The notes beneath the pieces were generated by a model that saw only the letters and a list, made by a program, of their open reading frames with translations, had not been told where the DNA came from and did not search any database. From assembly GCF_963678635.1 (NCBI RefSeq), contig NC_087063.1, positions 58,598,759 through 58,662,758 of the forward strand: a stretch of DNA of 64,000 bases, read 5' to 3'. This stretch comes from Symsagittifera roscoffensis (Eukaryota; Xenacoelomorpha; Acoela; Convolutidae). Shown here piece after piece: positions 40,481 to 52,556 of this stretch (its first letter is position 1; the number at the start of each line of letters is the position of its first letter). The translations under genes were made by a program, and so were the position numbers.

Positions 40481-42561
40481 TGAGCGTCGTAAAAACTATT
40501 CAAGCAACAAATTTGAGTACAAAGACGATTGCATTGAAGATTCGGAAGAAGCAGATATGTCAACACAATTTTTGCGAATTCAGAAAAATCAACTCATCGA
40601 TTTGAAACAACATCTGGAGAGATATGCAATTTACCTGTTTTTGGATTTAGTAGCGGTAGATATGATTTGAATTTAATCAAGTCCTACATATTCCCCTATT
40701 TGATTCGCGATAAAGAACAAGGAACATCCGTCATCAAAAAAGCAAATAAGTTTATATCTTTCAAGTTTGGAGATGTACAATTTCTCGACAAAATGACTTT
40801 TCTGGGTGGAGCAACTACTCTGGACTCCTTCTCAAAGCTTATAAAGCTAGCGAAACGAAGGTATTGTTTCCCTATGAGTGGTTTGATAACCCAGACAATC
40901 TTGATTTTCCTGAATTGCCACCGTATGAAGCCTTTCTCAGTAAACTTAGTAACAACAACACTCTAGACAAATATTTTAAGGAGTATGAGACGCTTAGAAA
41001 GAGTGGGCTTGACGAACAACAGGTACTGAAAAAGCTTCAAATCAAGACTGTTCCTCCATCTGGTTTGGATAATTACAATTACTTACAAGAGACTTGGAAG
41101 AAAAACGGAATGACAGTGTTAAAAGAATATTTGAAGTGGGTCAACAACAAGGATGTAGTTCCAACCCTGGAGGCAATGCAAAAAATGATTCAGTTTTATC
41201 ATAACAAGTGGATAGATATGTTGAAACTTGGATGCACACTTCCAAATCTAGCAAACATATGTCTACACAAATCTACAAATTACAAGTTTTATCCATTTTG
41301 CGAAAGTGATAAAGACTTGTGTGAAAAAATTAGAGAGGATATGACTGGTGGACCTTCCATTTTTTTCACTCGAGAACCTGTAGTTGATGAAAAATTCATC
41401 AGAAATTCATCGAATGTTTGTAAATCAATCGTTGGAATTGATGCAAGCCAGCTTTACCCTTTCTCAATGTGTCAAGATAGGCCAACAGGACTGTACACGA
41501 GATGGGAGTTTGAAGCCGATATGCAGAAGATTAAAGCTAGACACAATCGAACTCAAAATTTTGAGAAAATGGTTATGTCTTTCTATCAAGGAACAAGACC
41601 AGAATGTAAAATTGAGAGCTTTTTCACATCTGGTAAACAGAAGAAAATTGACTGTTTTTTTTTGTGGATGGATATTGTGATCACTGTAAAACAGTGTTCG
41701 GAGCAATTGGATGATACTACCACTTCTGTTCCTGCCAAGAAGCTCGTCCCTCCTTAACAGAACAGGATATTGAGCGAGGAAACAAGAAGAGGGAGATGGA
41801 TGATATGCGACGAGAATACATTAAAGAGAAAGGATACAAAGTGGAAGAAATGTGGGAGTGTGACTGGTGGGAAAGTTTCAAAACCAATGACAAAATCAAA
41901 AATCACGTCAGAACCCACTTTCGCTATAAAAGACCTCTTTCTACAGACTCCCTTCTAGCAAAAATAAAAGAGGGATCTCTTCCTGGCTACGTTCAGTGCG
42001 ATTTAGTTGTTCCAGATGAGCTAAATCCAAAATTTGCCAACTTCCATCCAATTTTCAAAAACACTGAAGTTGGAAGAAATGATATTGCAGACTGCATGAA
42101 AAACTATGCAATCGAGAACGAAATGTTAAAGCAACCTCAGAGAATGCTGATTTCTAGTTTCAAGATAGAAAATGTAACGGTGATAACTCCTGTGTTCAAC
42201 TTTTATTGGAACTCGGCTTGAAATGCACCAAAATTTACCGTTTTGTTCAGTATACTCCACGGCAATGTTTCAATAATTTCGTTCAATCAGTGGTTGATGC
42301 TAGAAGATAAGGAGATGAAAACCATCTATCAGGAGTTGTAGCAGAAACAATGAAACTTTTGGGTAATTCCTCGTATGGATATCAGATCACGGATAGATCG
42401 AGAAATACAATCACATAATATCTGAACGATGAAAAAACTCATAATGCAATCCAGGGACTATTGTTCAAAAGATAGAATACAGTTGAAAAAGACTTGTATG
42501 AGATGGAGTTGTTTAAACCAACCATTGAACATAGAGAACCCATCATAGAGAACCTGCCTAA
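40481..42561 (+). pseudogene. Protein-primed family B DNA polymerase relic: palm and TPR regions, 3' end lost
   Basis: This enzyme copies the DNA of large self-synthesising elements (Polintons, adintoviruses). The frame 40,864-41,757 is the longest: YEWFDNPDNLDFPELPP, PSGLDNYNYLQETWKKNG, then polymerase motif A as IDASQLYPFSMC (41,437-41,472). After a T9 frameshift (41,655-41,663) the Cys/His segment DGYCDHCKTVFGAIG follows, with a TGA at 41,712-41,714. 41,796-42,221 holds EEMWECDWWESFKTNDKI and GSLPGYVQCDLVVPDEL. Motif B appears as KLLGNSSYGYQITD (42,352-42,393). The last motif (Y-x-D-T-D) is absent: homology stops at 42,561, where an unrelated repeat begins. No capsid, integrase or packaging ATPase gene of such an element is visible nearby. 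Confidence 0.9.
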
Positions 42562-43325
42562 CTGCCATTGTTGAGACCTTTCGATTTCTCGCACTCACTC
42601 AAACAAAAAGAAGAGAATCATATCTTACATTAAATCAAAATACGCATCCCTAACGTCCTCTTCAATGTATCAATATCAATGTATAGTTTATATGCTAATC
42701 TTGGCACACCTGATACATAATAAAGCAAATTGCTTTTCCCAACGCCACGTATTGCTTGGTGCTTTGGCTTTTCTCCAGTAATTACCGCTTTGCTTTCATT
42801 TTTTTTGTTCAATTATCTCCTTATTTCTTCCAAATTTTAATAATTGTCCATATCGTTCAATTGTTCTGTGGGTATTTTAGCGGCACAGCTTAGAAAAACT
42901 ACAACAAGGCTCTCGGTAAAAAAAAAATTTCGTTTCAAAGCAACTTTTCTATTGGTTCTCATGCATTTCTTTGTACGGGATATGAAATCTCATGAAAAAA
43001 ACAACTCTTTAAAAACAGAGAGAATTATTTTGCCTGTTACAGACCACTGCGGAATTCTGAAAGCTGGAATGTTGATTTGATCTCCTCGTCGGATTCCACC
43101 TTAAATTCGTTCCGCCCATTGATTCCTTTAGGTTTTACTCAATTTATTTTAATAGTTGTCCCAGACATGACGCTTGCCGAGTTTCAAATTTTTAACATCT
43201 CCAAATAACCACCAGCTGGCTCACCAACTTGGACCGAATCAGGTACCGTGATCTGACTGTACTCGACCAAGTCCAGCTGACCCACTAGTTATCCAAATGC
43301 AATAGTAATTTTTCAAGGTTTCTAG

Positions 43326-44021
43326 TTGTCGAGCTCGCCAATTCCACACTGACTATCGACTTCTATCTCGAGCCTCGTGTCCTTCAGTGCTCTCTCCTTT
43401 TTATTCAATTAGAGGAGTAGACGAGCATTGTTCAACAAGTAGAGGATGGAGGGCAGTACTGTTACGTTGATTAGAGAAAGAAATGAGAACAACCTCGACG
43501 GTTCCTGCTCTGGTGGCAGAGAAGTGACTTGCAACTTAAGCTCACCTGGTTTCTTAAAAAATTAACCAGGAAAGAGTCTGACTGTGTTGATAAAAATATG
43601 ATCAAAAGACAGCTTACTGCTCGTGATGATGGCTCTTAGAGACTTGATGATAATCGAAGACGCTACCGTCACATGTGCATAACGGAGAGACGCTCTCTAT
43701 TTCCTAAGGCTGTTGGAACATATGTCAGCGCCAACTCTGGTCACATGGGCAAAAGTGATTAAAGAAGACCTTAAGCCCATGCAAACTTTGCTTTTGTAGA
43801 CACTCGTACATATTCATCAAAGCAGACCAGTACGACTAAACATGGAAGAACCAGTAGAATTGGAGCCTTTAAAGAAAATAAGAAGACAAAATAAGAAAAC
43901 TCTCTAACAAAGACCTCACACTGATGACTGAATTGATGCGAAAACTGATGTAGTCTAAGGAATTCTAACAATATGTTCCCGGAATTGTCAGAATGCCGTA
44001 CAACCCAATCATAAGCAAGGA
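43326..44021 (+). pseudogene. Diverged U3-end/U4/U5-start relic, cluster I first copy
   Basis: Found by translating and comparing with the left-hand family. RGWRAVLLR then TVPALVAEK corresponds to FWRAALQRYFDETMHAPAKV of U3; KLTWFLKKLTRKES to RLAWCLMGVKRSES; MALRDLMIIEDA, RRDALYFLRLLEHM, APTLVTWAKVI and VHIHQSRPVRLNMEEP to the chain of U4; and PGIVRMPYNPIISKDFRDCL to PGMAYNPFLGEEAREAYFNY of U5. Order and orientation are the same, with several stops. This is therefore an older member of the same family, not random sequence. Confidence 0.65.
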
Positions 44022-44122
44022 CTTTCGTGATTGCCTTTTTGATTATATACAAACAGTGTTACTGAGACTCTGGGCGTCTTAGTAACACTGTTTGTTCATG
44101 GTCAAAAAAGCAATCACGAAAG
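44022..44122 (+). repeat. Long hairpin, 42 nt arms, cluster I
   Basis: Arms 44,022-44,063 and 44,081-44,122 pair over 42 positions with a few mismatches in the middle; the terminal 15 bp (ACAAACAGTGTTACT with its complement) and the outer 13 bp are perfect. The loop is 17 nt (GAGACTCTGGGCGTCTT). The left arm is the end of the U5-start relic, so the right arm is an inverted duplicate of a family sequence. Confidence 0.95.
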
Positions 44123-45140
44123 AAAATCAACTGCAAGAGAAGTGGCCGCGCCGCAAACCAACAGGGACTAGTAATGGAAGAAGAAGTGACTGAACCTTCT
44201 GTACCAAAAACTTAGTGCAGAGACATGTTTGGATTGTGAATCTCAGACAATCTACTGAGAACAATTCTGATGGTTGTATGGTAATTGATAAAATTATCAT
44301 GGCGCCCATGTCCTAACACCGACGTGATTTAGCGAGCGATACATTATTACGAGGCGGAATTTAAAGCTGACTGCAATTTTCATGACCTGAAGTTCATGCA
44401 AAACCTAATGACTTTAGCCTCCGATCAAAAATTTTTTTGTGTGGCCTGGAGGGTACTGACAGACTGACTAGAATCTGGTAGCTGTCTGAAAAAAAACCTG
44501 TGCTTTGGAATTTGATATCTGTGAAAGCCTAGACTATGTGAATGCATAAACGAAACAACTGAAACAGTTAATCATATTGTCCAGAAACCTTTCGATGTGG
44601 ACAAAAACGGAGAGGGAACTAGTAGCTGATAGCAATCTGAAACAGAAGAGACTCTATCTCGAGGCTCGCGCCTTCATTGTTCTTTCACTTTTCATCAATT
44701 TGAGGAGTAGACGAGCAGTACTGTTACGTTAATTCGAGAAAGAAATTTGAACAACATCGATGCTTCCTGCTCTGGTGGCGATACCACACACGAACACTCA
44801 CTCACCTGATTTCTAAGAGAATTAACCAGGAAAGAGTCTGACTCTGATGAAAGAAAATGATCATAATGATGGCTCTCAGAGACTTGATTATAAGAGAAGA
44901 AGCTCCCGTAAGAGAAGAAGCTCTCTGTTTCCTAAGGCTGTTGGAAAAGATATCAGCGCGAACTCTGATCACATGCGCAAAAGATATGAAAGAAGACCAT
45001 AAGCCCAAGCAAACATTGCGTTTGCAGGCATTCGTGCACATTCATCAAAGCAGACCATTACGACTAAAAATGAAAGAACCAGAAGAATTGGAGCTTTCAA
45101 AGAAGACAAGAAGACGAAATAAGAAAATTCTCCATTAAAG
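44123..45140 (+). pseudogene. Diverged U3/U4 relic, cluster I second copy
   Basis: ENQLQEKWPRRKPTG resembles the start of the basic region of U3 (ENQVMRKLPVRRAKKG); KIFLCGLEGTDRLTRIW resembles VIIHCGSGGLDDFKPSL; LVADSNLKQKRLYLEA matches LAKDSNLYRKEYGTV; SRRAVLLR matches WRAALQR. The open frame 44,857-45,135 then matches U4: MALRDLIIREEA, EALCFLRLLEKISARTLITC, FVHIHQSRPLRLKMKEP. Stops and frame changes separate these blocks. The U4 frame being open here is probably chance. Confidence 0.65.
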
Positions 45141-45460
45141 AGCTCACAGTGATGACTGATAGAGCCAGCAGGTTTTTCAGCATTTTTGTCAAGATAGTGA
45201 TTAGTGATAGTTTTCATCAATTTCAAAGAAAAGATACAAATATGAATCAATTTCAGCTGCTTGGTGATTCAACAAGGCGTCTTTATTTCTGCTATTAAAA
45301 TGATGGAAAAAAACACCTTGCCAAAACAAGTGACAAATTTCTGACGAAGATTTTGGTCTCAACAGCTAGCAGTTCCTTCTTGTTCATGATTCGATGTTTG
45401 CCATTCCATCTCAATTCCATTAACTTCTGTCCATTTGTCTATTCAGTTGTATTCGTTTAA

Positions 45461-47394
45461 CAGCTCATCAATTTTTGTCTGTCATTGTTGCCCTCCACGT
45501 TTTTACAGCTTCCACTGCATTGGGATCCCGCCTCACGCCATGGGCATCTACCATCCTGTCTTTTTACTTTTTTAGTCTCTGAGGATTTCGCACTTTGAGG
45601 ATTAGCATTTCACTGAAGAGAATTTTCATTTCACTTTGAGAATTTGCATTTCGCTGAGTCTCTGATGGTTTCTTTCTTTGATGGCTGGCTGAGGTCATGG
45701 TCACTCCAGCATGCTTACTGGAACTGGCTGTTGCCAAGAAATATTTTGAATCTTTCATTTCATTTGAAGCCGTGCTAATCGTGTTGACCAAACTGGTCTG
45801 AGGAGCCACTCCCCGTCGTTGCGAGTATTTTATCTCCATGTGTCTATTTGTTGGAGCTTAGCAGAGATCTGTAGACAACTTCATTCTTATCATTATCGGC
45901 TTCTTTGTGGGTGCCGACCTCATCATCAGCCACTGCTTCTATCGAGAAAGGAAAAAATTTTCCTAGAGTGTTCTTTCTCGGGATCTCCTTGAATCACTTT
46001 GAAAACCGTGGGTGAACTCTCAGTTGCCTGTTTCTCGAACGAAACGTCGAACAGTTCCTACCTTTCTTCCCAATATGGAGTCCGGTTGATGGCACGAAGT
46101 CATGTACCTGTTCCACGGGAGTAGATTCACTCGCAAGTGGTCTTCTCATGGTCCTCGTGTGTTTACGTTGTTCAGCATTCTTGTCATGGACTGGACTCCG
46201 CTTTATCTCTATTTTCAGCGTTGCTTGTTTCTAATTGTCTTGACTTTTCACTCCTGGTTTCAACCATTTGTCTGAATTTTTATTTTTTTACAAACCTCCT
46301 GGTTCCTTGCCACAATTGTATCTTTCAATGAGGTTCTCTATTGTTTTGTTACAAAACTTTTAGAGCTATCACTCAACTTGGCTATTCTTGACTTGTCGAG
46401 GAGAGTGCTTTTTGATTCGATGCTCACTTATCATAATAACTCACCGATAAATTCCCTAACACTGACAAAAACCACAAACACAACACGGATTTATTCTAAG
46501 ATTAAAAACCCTAATGACCACAATCTTGTTTGTATCAATCCGTACTTGGCAAAATCAATTTATGTCCAACAGCAATCCAAAGAATTAATTGTGGATTTAA
46601 AAACAAGCTTGTCATGATGATCTCTTATTTACAAAAAAAAGAAAATCAGCTATCAGGTTCGTTTTTATTTTTACGATACTAAGTTGAAATGGATGCGTTC
46701 AACGGTTCTTGAGTTAAAAACAGAAATATTTTTCGTCTTAGCTTGAAAATTTTCTTCACGTATCGGGTCTGCCTTAATCTGTCCTTTGTGCTTAAATATA
46801 TGCAATTGAGCTCAAAAGACCCACTCTTTTTTGGTTCAGTTTAAAAAACCCAACGAAAAACGTTTCAACGGAAAAACTTTGGGAAAAACGATACAAATTG
46901 GAACTTTCCGAACTGGTGATTCCACTAAATCAAACTCAATAATTCCAATCTTATCAGCATAAAAGGCCAATAAAAAATCAATAAGTTCAACATAAAAAGT
47001 CTTCTCTAGTTCAGCTGAAGCAAATCCAATGAAAAACGTTTCAACAGAAAAAAATTGGGAATAACATTTATGAAAAACTGGGTCATGACATTTATTTTGT
47101 TCTATCCGGACTAATTTTAATGGGTTTTTATTGGTCTGTCAATTAGACTACGAGATATTTCAAACAACTAGCGCTTTTTATCGGATTGAAAACAGAGATA
47201 TCTCAAAATTCGCGTTTTGGGGGATCCAAATATCAAAATTTGGACCTAAAAATTGGTCTGTTTTGGTCTGTTTGGTTGAAAAACGGAAAAATTTTATTAT
47301 TACGAGTAGCATTCGCGTTTGTACTAATATTTCTACTTCCTTTCGTATCCGTTGAAAATCTCAATGAAGTTTTCTCATTACCCATAGACCGCAA
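45461..47394. other. Single-copy spacer, possible minus-strand integrase-linker debris
   Basis: No gene I can support. On the minus strand two places read like the linker that precedes the integrase at 13,528: QMVETRSEKSRQLETSNAEN (about 46,215-46,275) and SLVNTISTASNEMKDS (about 45,745-45,790), compare SMVNTRSAKESKKEISAEEG. The similarity is short and low-complexity. The frames at 46,137-46,331 and 46,378-46,617 have no support. Confidence 0.3.
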
Positions 47395-50067
47395 AATCAC
47401 TCCTAAAAACAAGGCTGATACACTATCATTATTATGTTACAATTTTGAAAATTTTTGAACAGTAGTAGAGACAAAACAGCTCATCCATCAAAGATGGATC
47501 TACCTTTTCCCTTACTCCTAGCTTTTCAAACTCAAAAATGAACATGGAAGTATATAAATTAAATTCAGCGCAGGAAAACTAGAAGTTAGTAAAAATTGCA
47601 GTTTCGGAGCACAATTCCGTAGCCCTCCGTTTTCTCTAACATCAATGAATGAGCACCTTCTTCAATATTAGGAAGGGATGCAATTCACTTTCTCCGTCTT
47701 CACCATCGGTGATATAGAGCTATTGAAAATTGTAGTTGTAGCAACCAGAACATTGCCCACAATCATAATCATATGATCGCCCGCAATCGTTACAATTTGG
47801 AGGTTTTCTTCTCTGCTCTATATCGTTGGTCGTAAACCAGGTTTAAACTGCCGTTTTTCTTTTCCGCCTGTCGCTATATTTAAGACAGCAAAAAATGTCG
47901 TACTGGCTTCGCGGTTTCCTGTTATCGAGAAAAAACAACTTTGATGAAAAAAACGGTAACTTCCAAAATATCTTCCTAATTTGGCTCTTTTGAAGATAAC
48001 CTCGTCAGTATTAATTTTCATCACATCGTAAGATTGTTTCTTTTGGAATAAATTCACACCGCTTTCTAGTCGAATGGCGCAAACACGCTGACATCAAGCG
48101 CCCTAAATACATACTTTTTCAACGTCTCAAACTAGCTAGTTATTTTTTTGTCGGTTTCAGGGTCAACAAAAAAATACAACTTCAAACAATCAGCCGACCG
48201 AACCTTATGCAGCTTTCAATTATATGCAAAAAATATTTACGTAGCTGGCTTACAAGTTCCCAGACAACATAATTTTGCCTAAATTAGGCCTGAACACCAT
48301 GATTATTATTAACTTCCTTGCCAGTTATATTTAGGACCCATTAGAGATGTTTCAACCCTCTCCTCGCGCTCAATTGCCCATGCTCTGAAACTGGTTTCGT
48401 AATACATTCATTTGCTTATGCCAATAAAGTTAACGCTTCAAAACTAAATATGAGTTAAGGGGGCACTGTGTCTCCAATTCCACTAATACCGGGATAAAAC
48501 GTGGTTATCCTCATTAGTTCCGGGTTTGGTTTGATCTTGAGATTGCCAATGAACTTTCCGGCTCCACTCATATCATACGAATGTGTTTTGCTGGAAAACA
48601 TTTATAGTTTTTGTCTGTGTTTCAACAGTTTTTCGTCTTGTATTCACCTGATGTGTACCTGCCAATCTTTTCAAAAAAGGCGGTATTTAAATTCTCAAAA
48701 ATGTTATAGGGATATACGAATGTTTAAAACTTTTTTTTCTAGTTTATTCTGAATCCCATTTTCTTCAAAGTTTCGTTGCTAACATGCTCTGTGACATTTT
48801 TGCCGCACTTGGAGGGTTACTCCCCGGTTAGCTCCGTCTATTTTTTCATTGAACGCGTAATTTTGGTTATATTCATTACGAGTACGAGTGATCCGGTGAT
48901 CTACAAACCGCGTCAAAAATTAGATTTTAGCTACAGTGCCTCAAAATTGGCATCGTACTAAATTTCAGTGACATCCTAAAATTAACACAAAACCAGCTCT
49001 ATGAAGGTGTGGGTCAGGTGAAATTTCTTTTCAGACAATTTTTTTCATTTTTATATTTTTTTTTGCATTTACTTAAAATTTTTTGGAACATGTACCAATC
49101 CAGGTGCCAGATATAATTAACTTAGAGTCACTGAACAAGTTTAGTCTGTTTAACAAGGTGTTTTGTTTGTCCTAGTTTGAAACTAAAAGTTTGTGACTAG
49201 GAAAGAGATTGAGATAACCTGCATTCCGAGTGAGCGTATCAAGACCTCGCCATATCACCACAACCTGATGACTGGTTCCATGCAAAATTTTGAAAATCCA
49301 TTTAGATTTGAGTAAGTAATTATCATCGTTATCTCCTCTTTAAAAAATTATTTAATAACTTTCTCATTTTAATTCAACTTTGCAATAGTATATACTTATA
49401 TAATAACAAACTCTTGGATTCTGGTTGTTTTAAAAAAAAAACAAAAAAAAAAGTCCACGCTTCGTTAGTTTGGTTCAACAAGTTTCCTTGAGCGATTTTG
49501 AACCAAAGTTTTTATTTTTTTGCGTTTTATCTTCAGTTTTGCGTCGTCATCTATTTCTGACTATTCTCTCCATCACCTTAACGTTTTCATTCTCCTTCTT
49601 CTGCTGCATAACCACTCTCCTTCATTTCCTCGCTGTCTTTGTTTACTCTTTTCACTATTTCAATTAGACTTACTCGCCGTGCTCAGTTTTCATGCTCAGC
49701 TACATCTTCCTTATAACAGGGTAGAAGTTCCATGCCTACTTCTGCTCCAGAGTCCGGTAGAATCTGGTGTGTTAGCAGAGGTTTGCATTTCGCTCCAGAT
49801 CAGCTTGGAAACTTTTTTTTTTGGAATTAGACCAAATTTTTTAAGTGAAAACTAGATTGCTCAAAAACTTTCGGGTAGGCATCGCCATCAATTGATTGGC
49901 GTGCAGGTCTGTTTTTAGCCCAGATTATGATTTTAATGGACACGGACATTTTAGCCAATCTTCCATTTCAGTGGACATTATCAACCACCAATATGGACAC
50001 GCACGGATTTTGCCAAATGATGACATGGGTAATCCAAGTGGGACAACATATTGTACCCACAGACCAC
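47395..50067 (-). repeat. Tandem segment 1 of a decayed minus-strand element (about 2.6 kb)
   Basis: Starts with TCACTCCTAAAAACAAGGCTGATAC and matches 50,068-52,556 along its length with many substitutions and indels (for example GCAGTTTCGGAGCACAATTC at 47,602 against GCAGTTTTGGAGCACAATTC at 50,270). Read on the minus strand, the right end is coding-derived and the rest is the 3' flank of the family. Confidence 0.85.
49681..50060 (-). pseudogene. Relic of 3' ORFs 1 and 3 of the family (minus strand, segment 1)
   Basis: On the minus strand LSHLDYPCHHLAKSV (about 50,010-50,055) matches MTHGDYPCHCLAQTL of 28,260-28,300, and VGMELLPCYKEDVAEHEN (49,685-49,740) matches NVDLLPCCKPRLLEQES of 28,878. 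Further down, IVKRVNKDSEEMKESG aligns loosely with the acidic end. All frames are broken. The distance between the two blocks is similar to that in the left-hand family, once a deletion is allowed. Confidence 0.6.
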
Positions 50068-52556
50068 AATGTCACTCCTAAAACAAGGCTGATACACTAT
50101 CATTTTTCTATTACAATATTAAAAATTCTGTACAGTAGAGAAAATCAGCTCATCCATCGGAGATGGATTGACCGTTTCCTAAATTCTCAATTTCTCATTT
50201 CCCTAAAAAGAATATAGAAGTTTGTAAATTAAATTCAGCTCATTCCAGGAAAATCAAAATTAGTAAAAATTGCAGTTTTGGAGCACAATTCTGCAGCCTT
50301 CCATTTTCTCTAATAAGCACCTTCTTCATTATTAGAAAGGGCTGCAGTTCTCCTTCTCGATCTTCACCATCGGCGAAATAGAGCTGGTAACGATTGTAGT
50401 TGTAACGATCATTAAATCGCCCACAATAATCATAACATGATCGCCCATAATCATTACAACTTGGAGGGCTTCTTTTCTCCTCTAAATCGTTAGTGGTAAG
50501 CCAGGTTTAGACTGCCGTTTTGTTTTCTCCGTCTATCGCCTTATTCGTGGCAGCAAACAAATTTTGTTCTGGTTTAGCAGTTTCCTGTTTAAGAGAAAAA
50601 AGTTTTGATACAAAAAATCATAACTTCCAAATTATCTTCCTAATTCGGCTCTTTTGTAGTTAGCCTCGTTATTTTTCAGTTTTCTCGCATCGTACGATTG
50701 TTTTTGTTGGAAAAAAATTAGACCGCGCTCTAGCGGAATGTTACAAACATGCTGACGTCAGGCGCCCTAAGTATCTATTTTTTCACCGTCTCAACCTAGC
50801 TAGGTTTCAGGGTCAACAAAAAATAATACAACTTTAAACAATGAGCCGAACGAACCATACTCAGCTTCTATTTATATGCAAATAATAACCACGTAGCTCG
50901 ATCACGGATTCCCATAAGACATCATAATATTGCCCCTGCTCTGAAAAAAAACAGGTTATGTATTAGATTCGTTTGTTCAGACCAATACAGTTAACGCTTA
51001 TAAATTTAAGGGGCACCGGGTATCCAATTCTATTAATACCAGGATACAACGTAGTGATACTCAATATTTCCGTGTTCGGTTTGATCTTGAGATTGCTATT
51101 GAACCTTCCGGCTCCATTCTTATCATAGGAATGTGTCTTGTTCGGAATCAATCAGAGTTTCTCTCTTTGTTTTGACTGTTTTCCGTCTTGATTTCGGCTG
51201 CTGTATACTTGCTCATCTTTTCAAAAAAGGAAGTTTTTATTTTTCTCAGAAATGTTACGAGGATTTACAACTGTTTTGAAGTTTTGTTTCTAGTATACTT
51301 TGAACTTCATACTCTTCAAAATTTCGTCTTCATACACGTCAAAAATTAAATTTTAGCTAGATTGCCTCAAATTTAACATCCTAGCTTCAATGAGATCCTA
51401 AATTTAACACAAAGCATGCTTTATGAAGGTCTAGGTCAGATCAAATTTCTTTTCATTATTAAGTATTTTTTGACTTTTGCTTCAAAATTTCTGGAACATG
51501 GACCAATTCAAATGCCAGATTAAACTAACTTAGAGTCGCTGAACAAAACTAATCTTTCAAAAAAGGTGTTACCCTAAAGGCTGAAACTAAAATTTTTTGT
51601 GGCTAGTAAAGGGATTGACATACCCACCCTTCTCAATGAGCGTAGCAAGACCTCGCCATATCGCCACAAATTAATGACTGGGCCCATGCAAAACTTTGAA
51701 AATCCATTTAGATTTAATTTAGTAAATATATCATCAGAATCTCTTGTGTAAGAAAAAAAAATCAAATTACTTTTTCATTGTAATTCAACTTTGTAAAAAT
51801 ATATACTTATATGATAACAAACTCCCGGTTCCTGGTTCTTCCAAAATGAACAAAAACGAAAACGTTCATATCCGCGCTTAATTAGCTTGGTTCAACAAGC
51901 TTCACTATGCAAAATCGAACCATAGTTTTTTTTTATTTACTTCACGTGTTACCATCACTTTTGCTTCGTCAATTCTTTCTGCCTACCCTCTTCATCACCT
52001 AAACTGTTTCAGTCTCCTTCTTGTGCTGCTTAACCACTCTCCTTCATTTTCTCACTGTCTTTGTTTACTCTTTTCCTTATTGCAACAGTGTTACTGGTCG
52101 AGCTCAATTTTCATGCTCAGCCACAATTTCCTTGCAACAGGGTAGAAGTTCCACGCCTACTTTCTAGTCCTATTTCCGGAAGAATATGTTATGTTAGCTG
52201 ATGCTTGCATTTCGCTGCAGATCAGCTTGAAAACTTAATTTTTCGGAATTAGACAAAATTGCTAGTGAAACCTAGGCTGCTCAAAAATTTGGGGTAGGTA
52301 TCGCCATCTCTTGGTCTATCGTGCAGGTTTGTTTTTATAAGCCCCCATTACGATTTTTCATAGACACGGACAGTTTAGCCGATCTTCTATTTTAGTGGAC
52401 ATTATCAACCACCCATAGAGGGACACGGACTGGGCTTGGTCGGGAAGCCCCATGAAAAGCAATTCCCTCACCAACATTAATTTTCTTCATTTGGGGTACC
52501 ACAAGGTCTGTGCCAAATAGTGACATGGTTATTCCCCGTGGGACAACATATTTTTC
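50068..52556 (-). repeat. Tandem segment 2 of the decayed minus-strand element
   Basis: Second of the two segments. Besides the shared 3' flank it keeps the Cys block VELLPCCKEIVAEHE (52,109-52,160, minus strand). Short frames such as 50,963-51,151 (minus) are not conserved as frames in segment 1. Confidence 0.85.

Larger units (their letters stand above)
42562..45460 (+). repeat. Large dispersed repeat, cluster I
   Basis: From ACTGCCATTGTTGAGACC to TTCAGTTGTATTCGTTTAA this stretch recurs at 53,584-56,681 in the same orientation with few differences. Main differences: a 14 bp gain at 42,664, and a stretch of about 205 bp present only in cluster II (54,101-54,300). The left part (42,562-43,080) codes for nothing I can see. 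The right part contains the U3/U4 relics below. Confidence 0.95.
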
